Source: Burkholderiaceae bacterium
GTDB taxonomy: Bacteria; Pseudomonadota; Gammaproteobacteria; Burkholderiales; Burkholderiaceae
Assembly (NCBI GenBank): GCA_947459465.1
Contig: CANHDS010000005.1
Span: 1-13,179 of the forward strand
Direction of reading: 5' to 3'
Length of the DNA: 13,179 bases
Part shown: piece after piece, positions 1 through 5,246 of the stretch
Numbering within the stretch: the stretch's first letter is position 1
Layout of the letters: each line of letters begins with the position of its first letter
Made by a program: the position numbers and the translations under genes
The notes under the pieces: model-generated
What the model was told of the DNA's origin: nothing
Databases searched by the model: none
The model's input: the letters and a program-made list of their open reading frames with translations, nothing else

Positions 1-323
1 ATCTGGCCATAAGTGACATCACCAGTAACCTCAGCACCGTCATGCAACTCAACTCGCTCCGTGCAATAAATATTTCCGGTTACCTTACCGGCTATAAAAA
101 TCCGGTAGGCATAAATATCGCCTTGTACTGAGCCAGATTTACCTATTGCAATACTCACATTGTTATCTTGGGATGCCTCAACATTACCGATGACTTTACC
201 GTCAATGCGTAAACTAGTTGAAGAGACCAAGCGCCCATGTACCTCCGTGAATTCATCAACGATGGTTCCAAACGATTCTTTTGATGGAGCCGACGATTTA
301 ATGGATGAACTTTTACTAAACAT
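1..323 (-). CDS. Bactofilin (polymer-forming cytoskeletal protein), N-terminal part, cut by window edge
   Basis: Translating the minus strand from the ATG at 323-321 gives 107 residues that stay open to the window edge, so the C-terminus is missing. After a polar, Ser/Lys-rich tail of about 20 residues comes the repetitive beta-helix pattern of bactofilins (DUF583): an R-I-D-G-K-V-I-G-N-V strand near residues 39-48, then alternating short hydrophobic strands with Gly turns (G-S-V-Q-G-D-I, G-K-V-T-G-N-I, G-A-E-V-T-G-D-V). Bactofilins polymerise without nucleotide into membrane-associated filaments that scaffold cell-shape or envelope enzymes. A strong ribosome site (GGAGG, about 6 nt before the ATG) fixes the start. 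The gene lies 53 bp downstream of the copper-chaperone gene on the same strand, separated by a strong hairpin. The family call is firm; the cellular role here is unknown. Confidence 0.88.
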   Translation of the reverse strand, partial: MFSKSSSIKSSAPSKESFGTIVDEFTEVHGRLVSSTSLRIDGKVIGNVEASQDNNVSIAIGKSGSVQGDIYAYRIFIAGKVTGNIYCTERVELHDGAEVTGDVTYGQ

Positions 324-339
324 GCTGCCTCCAGTTGAT

Positions 340-367
340 TGGGGTGTATTTAATGTAACACACCCCA
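340..367 (-). terminator. Hairpin between copper-chaperone gene and bactofilin gene
   Basis: On the minus strand TGGGGTGTGTT (367-357) pairs with AATACACCCCA (350-340) around a 6-nt loop, giving an 11-bp stem with one G-U pair. No U tract follows: the sequence runs straight into the bactofilin ribosome site. It may separate the two transcripts, act as an RNA-processing or stability element, or mask translation of the bactofilin. The stem is weaker on the plus strand (an A-C mismatch replaces the G-U). The structure is certain as sequence; its role as a terminator is only a guess. Confidence 0.45.
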
Positions 368-376
368 GTCCCTCGC

Positions 377-865
377 TTAATGCTTCATATGCCCTGATCC
401 AGCGCTGATTTCACGCACCGGCACTTTGATTTCAACCTCACCCGCTTTCTGAAATTTCAGCTTGACGGGGACCGCCTCGCCTGCTTTTAAGGGTGACTTG
501 ATATCCATGAACATCAGATGTAAACCACCTGGTTTTAGCTCAACAGAGCCATTGGCTGGTACGTCAATTACTTTAACCTCGCGCATTTTCATGACGTTGC
601 CATCCATTGCCATGGTATGCAATTGCATCTCACCAGCCACAGGCGAGCTTGCGGCAATCAATTGATCGGCAGCTCCCTTATTTTCAATCTTCATAAATCC
701 ACCCGCAGCCTTTTGCCCTGGGGCCGTCGCACGCGCATAGGGGTTCTCAATCTTCAGTTGCCCAAGTCGATACTCAGGATTCTTCATATCGTTGTGTGCC
801 AAAGAGTAGCCTGAGAATGTGATCAGAGCACTTGCTGTCACTGCTTGTAAAAAGTTGATGTTCAT
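377..865 (-). CDS. Periplasmic copper chaperone, PCu(A)C family
   Basis: This 162-residue exported protein binds Cu(I) in the periplasm. Family members deliver copper to the CuA or CuB sites of cytochrome c oxidase or take part in copper acquisition. An N-terminal hydrophobic stretch (about 5-23, ending S-L-A-H) is a likely signal peptide. The family metal motif H-x10-M-x21-H-x-M fits exactly: H83, M94, H116, M118. The C-terminal S-G-H-M-K-H adds possible ligands. I chose the ATG at 865 because AAAGGA sits 5 nt upstream and the signal peptide starts there. An in-frame ATG at 892 would add 9 charged residues, has no clear ribosome site and overlaps the preceding stop codon. The gene is 20 nt downstream of the DsrE-like gene, so they are almost certainly co-transcribed. 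Confidence 0.92.
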   Translation of the reverse strand: MNINFLQAVTASALITFSGYSLAHNDMKNPEYRLGQLKIENPYARATAPGQKAAGGFMKIENKGAADQLIAASSPVAGEMQLHTMAMDGNVMKMREVKVIDVPANGSVELKPGGLHLMFMDIKSPLKAGEAVPVKLKFQKAGEVEIKVPVREISAGSGHMKH

Positions 866-885
866 ATAAATCCTTTCTTTAATGT

Positions 886-1302
886 TTACCATGTCATTGT
901 TTTGGTGCCATCTTTAAATAATGCGTCACCGGTTACTTTAGGGGAGCCCATCTTGATACCTGGTAGCACGTCGTTTGGGCTAAATCCATAATGCTTTAAA
1001 CACAAGGGGCACATAATGACATTACCCCCTTTTGCAATGATCTCTTGAAGCATTTTTTGCTGATCAGCATACTTGTCAGCACCTGATTTAACGCCAACAA
1101 ATACACCTTGATCGCTCAGAAAAATACTTAAGGGATGCCCGTTTTCGTTATGATGCTTTCCGAAATTGAATGCCATCGTGGCCCGATGAGGCTCGCTACT
1201 CGTGAGGCTAATAAAAAGTGGGTCATTGGGTCCTGCAAACGCTGACAAACTAAATGCTGCTAGGATCACAACCAACCATGACCGCATAAATTGAATCTTC
1301 AT
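886..1302 (-). CDS. DsrE-family protein with signal peptide (putative periplasmic)
   Basis: The 138-residue protein starts with a Sec-type signal (hydrophobic residues 8-22, likely cleavage after A-F-A at 23). The mature part resembles single-domain DsrE/DsrF-like proteins: a F-I-S-L-T strand, a central V-F-V-G-V segment, and a C-P-L-C-L-K-H-Y-G motif with C98, C101 and H104 near the end. Cytoplasmic DsrE/TusD relatives relay persulfide sulfur. An exported version with a C-x2-C-x2-H arrangement could instead bind metal or act in thiol chemistry, which is inference. GGAG lies about 7-8 nt before the ATG. A second ATG five codons later is possible but less well placed. The gene sits between DUF2946 and PCu(A)C genes, which suggests copper or periplasmic redox handling. 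Confidence 0.8.
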   Translation of the reverse strand: MKIQFMRSWLVVILAAFSLSAFAGPNDPLFISLTSSEPHRATMAFNFGKHHNENGHPLSIFLSDQGVFVGVKSGADKYADQQKMLQEIIAKGGNVIMCPLCLKHYGFSPNDVLPGIKMGSPKVTGDALFKDGTKTMTW

Positions 1303-1357
1303 GCCTTAACTCCATGAATAACTTCGCAATAGGGGCAACGAAGCCCCGCCATTGAAC

Positions 1358-1729
1358 TTACGTGCGCGTATTCTGAGGAGGCCCCTGAGAAGGAAGCTTG
1401 ACCCAGGCATAAAGAGTTTTGGTGGACTCCAAATACAAACTAGGGATCAATGGTGGTGCAAAAGGAATTGCAAATTCAAGGTTGCTTAAAAGCTTAAGCA
1501 GTGCCAGGGACTGCGCTACGCAGTTGGGGCAGTCATTTAGGATACCGGTCGGCTCATCGGCTCCCAGGTTAATGGTTTGCTTTGAACCGTCGACCACACA
1601 AAGTTCCATGGTGAGAAAATTTCCATTGGCTGATTGGAAAAAAGCTTGTGCAAGCGATGGAGTAAAAATACTCCATGAAAATACAAGAGCGCAAAGCCAA
1701 TGGATCAAGTTTTGATGGGAAAAACGCAT
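1358..1729 (-). CDS. DUF2946 family protein
   Basis: The 123-residue protein has an N-terminal hydrophobic segment (about 8-30) that is either a signal peptide or a membrane anchor. It then shows the DUF2946 pattern: M-E-L-C-V-V-D-G (C44), a short linker, C-P-N-C (C67, C70), a hydrophobic stretch and a Pro-rich C-terminus ending near Q-G-P-P. The biochemical function is unknown. From general knowledge, members are often encoded next to copper receptors or copper chaperones, and the PCu(A)C gene two places downstream fits that. The conserved Cys suggests metal or disulfide chemistry, which is inference. It is the first gene of the minus-strand trio. Its ribosome site is weak (GACGAG directly before the ATG). 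The start matches the beginning of the hydrophobic leader. Confidence 0.75.
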   Translation of the reverse strand: MRFSHQNLIHWLCALVFSWSIFTPSLAQAFFQSANGNFLTMELCVVDGSKQTINLGADEPTGILNDCPNCVAQSLALLKLLSNLEFAIPFAPPLIPSLYLESTKTLYAWVKLPSQGPPQNTRT

Positions 1730-1763
1730 CTCGTCATTTTATCTAGAATCGTTCGAGATAAAG

Positions 1764-1785
1764 AAAGGGGGCTTGCGCCCCCTTT
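1764..1785 (-). terminator. Intrinsic terminator after tctA
   Basis: AAAGGGGGC (1764-1772) and GCCCCCTTT (1777-1785) form a perfect 9-bp stem around a 4-nt loop (GCAA on the minus strand, a stable GNRA tetraloop). On the minus strand the stem continues into TTTCTTTATC, a fair U tract. It begins 7 nt after the tctA stop codon, as expected for an operon-end terminator. The plus strand also ends in TTTTATTA, so the element could work both ways. The next gene to the left (DUF2946) must then have its own promoter in the roughly 35 bp between this stem and its ATG. Confidence 0.88.
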
Positions 1786-1792
1786 TATTAGT

Positions 1793-3286
1793 TTATGCAG
1801 CTGCCTTTTGAGATCTCAATTTCGAGATTAATGGCCAGAACAGCAAGATCAATGCAAGTGCTGTAATCGTACCAACCAGATAGTTCGAAAAGAAAATCCC
1901 CAAACTACCCTGCGATACCAACATCGCTTGACGGAACGAATCCTCAGCGCGATCACCCAACACGAGAGCCAGAACCATGGGCGCCATTGGGTAATCGAGT
2001 TTCTTGAAGAGGTAGCCCAAAACTCCAAAGCCCAACATCAGCCACACATCGAACATCGCATTATTCACAGTAAACGCACCAACCGCACAAATAACGATGA
2101 TGACCGGTGCAATGATTGAGAATGGAATTCTTAAGATTGAGGCGAAGATTGGTACGCAGGTCAGTACCACAAACAGACCGGCAATGTTACCCAAATACAT
2201 ACTCGCAATTAAGCCCCAAACAAAGTCTGGCTTCTCAACAAATAAGAGTGGGCCTGGCTGCAAGCCCCAGATAAGGAGGCCGCCTAATAGAACAGCAGCA
2301 GTTGGTGAGCCCGGAATACCTAAGGAGAGCATGGGTAGCAAAGCTGCGGTACCAGCGGCGTGAGCGGCAGTCTCAGGGGCAACAATACCCTCCATTTCAC
2401 CCTTACCAAAATTATTTTTATTTTTAGCCATTTGCTTTGCAACCCCATAGCTCATAAATGAAGCAGGGGTTGCTCCACCAGGGGTAATACCCATCCAGCA
2501 ACCAATCAAGCAGCTACGCAGCGATGTTGCCCAGTATTTAGGTAATTGTGCCCAGGTTTCAAGAACAACTTTAGCTTTGATCTTAGCGCTCTTACCTGAG
2601 AACTTAAGACCCTCTTCCATCGATTGCAAAATTTCACCAATACCAAAGAGGCCGATCACCGCGATTAAGAAATCGAAGCCGCGCATTAACTCAGATGATC
2701 CAAAGGTTAAGCGTAACTGACCAGTAACAGTATCCATTCCAACAGCAGCCAACGCAAAGCCGAGCATCATTGCTGATAGAACTTTAAAAGGCGAGCCCTT
2801 ATTCATTCCGACAAAGCTACAGAATGTTAGTAAGTAAACAGCAAAAAATTCAGGCGGCCCAAACTGTAATGCAAATTTGGCAACTAGCGGGGCTAGGAAC
2901 GTGATCACAACGACCGCAAACACCGCACCGATACACGATGAGGTAAAGGCGGCAGTGAGTGCCTCACCCGCTTTTCCATTTTGCGCCATCGGATAACCGT
3001 CAAAAGTGGTAGCGACGGACCACGGCTCGCCTGGAATATTGAACAGAATGGAAGTAATCGCACCACCGAATAGTGCGCCCCAATAAATACTAGAGAGCAT
3101 GATGATCGCTGAAGTTGGCGACATCGTAAACGTTAATGGCAACAAAATTGCAATGCCATTAGCGCCGCCCAAGCCAGGCAATACGCCAATAATGACTCCT
3201 AGAATCACTCCAATCAACATCAACAAGATGTTGTAGGGTGACAATGCGACAGCAAAGCCTCCAAATAGCGCGTTAATTTCTTCCAC
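1793..3286 (-). CDS. tctA: Tripartite tricarboxylate transporter, large membrane subunit TctA
   Basis: TctA is the 12-TM-class permease subunit of TTT transporters, which move tri- or dicarboxylates and related acids across the inner membrane using an ion gradient and a periplasmic receptor. The 497 residues match the usual family length of about 500. Visible hallmarks are the N-terminal G-V-L-P-G-L-G-G-A-N-G segment (about 35-45), S-I-Y-W-G-A-L-F-G-G-A (about 66-76), and the repeat-related second-half segments G-I-T-P-G-G-A-T-P-A and L-G-I-P-G-S-P-T-A-A-V-L-L-G-G-L. The rest is mostly long hydrophobic helices. The start is GTG (3286-3284), supported by AAAAGGAG 6 nt upstream and by the family-typical N-terminus. 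It is the last gene of tctCBA, 40 bp after tctB, and an intrinsic terminator follows. Confidence 0.95.
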   Translation of the reverse strand: MEEINALFGGFAVALSPYNILLMLIGVILGVIIGVLPGLGGANGIAILLPLTFTMSPTSAIIMLSSIYWGALFGGAITSILFNIPGEPWSVATTFDGYPMAQNGKAGEALTAAFTSSCIGAVFAVVVITFLAPLVAKFALQFGPPEFFAVYLLTFCSFVGMNKGSPFKVLSAMMLGFALAAVGMDTVTGQLRLTFGSSELMRGFDFLIAVIGLFGIGEILQSMEEGLKFSGKSAKIKAKVVLETWAQLPKYWATSLRSCLIGCWMGITPGGATPASFMSYGVAKQMAKNKNNFGKGEMEGIVAPETAAHAAGTAALLPMLSLGIPGSPTAAVLLGGLLIWGLQPGPLLFVEKPDFVWGLIASMYLGNIAGLFVVLTCVPIFASILRIPFSIIAPVIIVICAVGAFTVNNAMFDVWLMLGFGVLGYLFKKLDYPMAPMVLALVLGDRAEDSFRQAMLVSQGSLGIFFSNYLVGTITALALILLFWPLISKLRSQKAAA

Positions 3287-3326
3287 GTTTGCTCCTTTTA
3301 TTCAATCTTGTAGGTGGATGCCTTGC

Positions 3327-3842
3327 TTATTTCAAGCCAAAAATAGCCAATGGATTAAAAAGCGAACCATGTGGCAATGGAATTTGGAACCAAAACTCAA
3401 ACATCATATAAAGGACAATGCTGACACCTAGTCCAACGGCAAGTGCTTTCCATAATGCATACTTTCCAAGCCGCACCATGAAAACGGCGATGTAGGCCAC
3501 ACTAGCTACATAGATTCCAATGAGCTGCACGCCGAGGACGAAGAGAGCGGCGGGGAATAGAACGGCCATCACTTGCCGAAAGGGCTCTTTCTCAACAAAT
3601 GTTTCGCTAGCAAGCTCTTTTGCACGAATCGACTGAATCAAAGTCACAGAACTACAGATCAGAATAATGAGGCTGATGTAAAAGGGAAAGTACCCTGCCT
3701 CGGGGCCATCACTGCCCCACTTGGCACCAAGCTTAAGACTTCCCACCATCACCACAACGCCAACTACGATAAACATCAGTGCGGTGATGATATCCATCGT
3801 GCGTACGCTTACGACTGAATCATGATTTGAATTCTCTGACAT
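3327..3842 (-). CDS. tctB: Tripartite tricarboxylate transporter, small membrane subunit TctB
   Basis: The 171-residue protein is the small, poorly conserved membrane subunit that pairs with TctA. A polar N-terminus of about 15 residues is followed by hydrophobic segments at roughly 16-38, 51-70, 88-106, 108-127 and 131-150. The family pattern G-P-E-A-G-Y-F-P-F-Y lies between the first two (about 46-55). The start ATG has only a purine-rich, weak ribosome site (AAGAGAAGAGTGAAGA). Upstream, between tctC and tctB, is a strong intrinsic terminator, so expression is probably lower than for tctC. Assignment rests on these features and on its position between tctC and tctA. Confidence 0.92.
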   Translation of the reverse strand: MSENSNHDSVVSVRTMDIITALMFIVVGVVVMVGSLKLGAKWGSDGPEAGYFPFYISLIILICSSVTLIQSIRAKELASETFVEKEPFRQVMAVLFPAALFVLGVQLIGIYVASVAYIAVFMVRLGKYALWKALAVGLGVSIVLYMMFEFWFQIPLPHGSLFNPLAIFGLK

Positions 3843-3873
3843 TCTTCACTCTTCTCTTATTTAATTACTAAAA

Positions 3874-3902
3874 AAATAAGACCTCACCATGAGGTCTTAT
3901 TT
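3874..3902 (-). terminator. Intrinsic terminator inside the tct operon, between tctC and tctB
   Basis: AAATAAGACCTCA (3874-3886) and TGAGGTCTTATTT (3890-3902) form a perfect 13-bp stem with a 3-nt loop. On the minus strand the stem runs into a tract of seven Ts, then AGTAATTAAATAAG. This is a textbook Rho-independent terminator, starting 12 nt after the tctC stop codon. Because tctB and tctA follow on the same strand without another obvious strong promoter, it probably acts as a partial terminator and 3' stabiliser of a short tctC message. That would yield more receptor than permease, as is common for binding-protein transporters. Confidence 0.9.
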
Positions 3903-3914
3903 CATCACCAACAA

Positions 3915-4925
3915 TTACTTCGCAATAAAACCAGCTTCTCTCATCAACTGTGCATGCTGGGTATCAGCCTTCTCAAGCCAATTCCTAAATTCATTACCAG
4001 TCATAAAAGTTTGGTTAAATGCACCATCAGCCATAAACTTCTTCCACTCGGGTGTCTCACGGACCTTTTTGAACAAGTCCACATAGAAATCCACCTGTGC
4101 TTGAGTCACACCGGGTGGCATGAAAATACCGCGCAACATCACATAATCAGTATTCACACCAACTTCACGACAGGTTGGAACATCATTCCACGATTGAGTC
4201 GCTGTGATTTTCTCTTTATATGGCATACGCTGTGTATCAAATACACACTGAGCAGTTAAAGTGCCAGCACGCCACTGAGCAACCGCTTCAATCGGGTTAT
4301 TCACGGTGGAGTCAACGTGATTACCTACCAACTGAACTGCGACAGCACCACCACCGGCAAATGGAATATAAGTGAATTTGGTACCAGTTGCTTTTTCGAG
4401 GGCCACTGTGATGATTTGGTCTTCTTGCTTGGAGCCTGTACCGCCCATTTTGAACTTACCAGGTCCCGCAGCTTTAGCGGCGTCGATGTAGTCTTTAGCA
4501 GACTTATAACCTTTTCCGGTATTGGTCCACAACACAAATTGATCAAGTGCCAACATCGCCACTGGTGTCATATCTTGCCATTTGAAAGGCACACCGGTCG
4601 CGCGTGGGGTGGTGAAAAGGTTGGATAAAGTGATAATGATCTTATGGGGATCACCTTTAGCTTCCTTGATTGCCAGATAACCTTCAGCACCTGCACCAGC
4701 TCCCTTATTTACAGGAATCATGGACTGCTTCATCAAATTATTCTTGGAAATAATTCCCTGAATCATTCGAGCCATCTGATCAGCACCACCACCAGGACCG
4801 GCAGAGATAATGAATTCAACAGGTTTTGTTGGCTCCCACTTCGCCTGAGCGTGAGCGGTTGTGGTGGCAGCAAAACCCGCCATCAACGCAACACTCAATA
4901 GGGTGGACTTGAATTTCAAACGCAT
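3915..4925 (-). CDS. tctC: Periplasmic carboxylate-binding receptor TctC (Bug family)
   Basis: This 336-residue solute receptor of the TTT system has a signal peptide (about residues 5-27; basic M-R-L-K-F-K start, hydrophobic core, likely cleavage after A-H-A at 26). The mature protein opens with the Bug-family pattern K-P-V-E-F-I-I-S-A-G-P-G-G-G-A-D-Q-M-A-R, in which backbone groups of the Gly-rich loop typically grip the ligand carboxylate. Length is normal for the family. A very good ribosome site (GGAGGAG, 6 nt before the ATG) fixes the start. It is the first gene of tctCBA, directly downstream of a 184-bp repeat-rich regulatory region. Bug proteins have diverse ligands (citrate, other di- and tricarboxylates, aromatic acids), and sequence alone does not tell which one applies. 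Confidence 0.93.
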   Translation of the reverse strand: MRLKFKSTLLSVALMAGFAATTTAHAQAKWEPTKPVEFIISAGPGGGADQMARMIQGIISKNNLMKQSMIPVNKGAGAGAEGYLAIKEAKGDPHKIIITLSNLFTTPRATGVPFKWQDMTPVAMLALDQFVLWTNTGKGYKSAKDYIDAAKAAGPGKFKMGGTGSKQEDQIITVALEKATGTKFTYIPFAGGGAVAVQLVGNHVDSTVNNPIEAVAQWRAGTLTAQCVFDTQRMPYKEKITATQSWNDVPTCREVGVNTDYVMLRGIFMPPGVTQAQVDFYVDLFKKVRETPEWKKFMADGAFNQTFMTGNEFRNWLEKADTQHAQLMREAGFIAK

Positions 4926-4976
4926 GGCTGCTCCTCCAAAAAGTTTTTCAAAGTATTAAGATTGTTATGTGACAAC

Positions 4977-5000
4977 TTTATTGACTAATTCTTCAATAAA
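4977..5000. repeat. Perfect inverted repeat upstream of tctC (putative operator)
   Basis: TTTATTGA (4977-4984) and TCAATAAA (4993-5000) are perfect complements separated by 8 nt. They lie 52-75 bp before the tctC start codon, downstream of the likely -35 region. The size and spacing suit a dimeric DNA-binding protein. An RNA hairpin in the leader would be weak because the arms are AT-rich. The regulator is unknown. Confidence 0.5.
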
Positions 5001-5052
5001 AGATTTAGACAAAAATTGACAGACATCAACAAACGAAAATTTTCACATAAGT

Positions 5053-5084
5053 AAAACCCGTACTGACTAGTGAAAACCCGTACT
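5053..5084. repeat. Tandem 12-bp direct repeat upstream of tctC
   Basis: AAAACCCGTACT occurs twice, at 5053-5064 and 5073-5084, an exact match with a 20-bp period, close to two helical turns. The copies lie about 130-160 bp before the tctC start, where activator sites are often found, and 26 bp from the mature end of the tRNA gene. Same-face tandem sites are typical of activators such as response regulators. No binding protein can be named. Confidence 0.6.
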
Positions 5085-5109
5085 TTAGGCACTTATTTAG
5101 GGATTCATT

Positions 5110-5185
5110 TGGTGCCGGAAATAGGAATCGAACCTACGACCTTCGCATTACGAATGCGCTGCTCTACCAACTGAGCTATTCCGGC
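5110..5185 (-). tRNA. tRNA-Thr (anticodon CGU)
   Basis: The minus strand reads as a complete 76-nt tRNA with encoded CCA. The acceptor stem is GCCGGAA paired with TTCCGGC, discriminator A, CCA at 5112-5110. The D arm reads AGCTCAGTTGGTAGAGC, the anticodon loop TTCGTAA places CGT in the middle, and the T arm contains GTTCGAATC. The sequence closely resembles enterobacterial thrW-type tRNA-Thr. It reads the threonine codon ACG. Position 27-43 at the top of the anticodon stem is G-A, as in thrW. It lies between pepN and tctC on the same strand. No clear U-tract terminator follows. Confidence 0.97.
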
Positions 5186-5217
5186 ATAAATCCTGCCAAT
5201 CTGGTTACGTCAAGGCG

Positions 5218-5241
5218 TTGATTTTATCCCAGCAAAATCAA
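5218..5241. repeat. Inverted repeat between pepN stop and tRNA-Thr
   Basis: TTGATTTT (5218-5225) and AAAATCAA (5234-5241) are perfect 8-bp arms around an 8-nt spacer, 5 bp past the pepN stop codon. It could form an AT-rich hairpin at the pepN 3' end, but no U tract follows on the minus strand, so it is at best a weak terminator or stability element. The right half also contains TAAAAT, a possible -10 box for the tRNA with a leader of about 35 nt. Confidence 0.4.
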
Positions 5242-5246
5242 TGTCT

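Larger units (their letters stand above)
4926..5109 (-). promoter_or_regulatory. Regulatory region upstream of tctC
   Basis: This gap between the tRNA 3' end and tctC is the longest non-genic stretch of the window. It is AT-rich and must carry the tct promoter. A possible sigma-70 match on the minus strand is TTGATG, 16 nt, TAAATC (about 5031-5004), but several other AT-rich hexamers fit equally well, so I do not fix a start site. It also holds a tandem 12-bp direct repeat (5053-5064 and 5073-5084), a 10-bp palindrome GAAAATTTTC (5035-5044), an inverted repeat (4977-4984 with 4993-5000) and a weaker dyad TTGTTATGTGACAA (4962-4975). No regulator gene such as tctDE or a LysR type is present in the window. 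Confidence 0.55.

Noticed and set aside
1332..1347. GGGGC/GCCCC hairpin between DUF2946 and the DsrE-like gene as a terminator.
   Set aside because: The stem is only 5 bp and no U tract follows; it may be a minor stability element but does not support a terminator call.
4317..4628. Open frames of about 100 codons antisense to tctC.
   Set aside because: They lie wholly inside a well-supported gene, have no ribosome site and resemble no protein family; they are shadows of the tctC codon pattern.
5110..5185. tRNA-Thr as an attachment site for an integrated element.
   Set aside because: No integrase and no second copy of the tRNA 3' end are present in the window, and the flanking genes are housekeeping-type.
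5186..5211. TTGACG ... ATTTAT as a tRNA promoter.
   Set aside because: The -10-like box directly abuts the mature tRNA 5' end, so transcription would start inside the tRNA.
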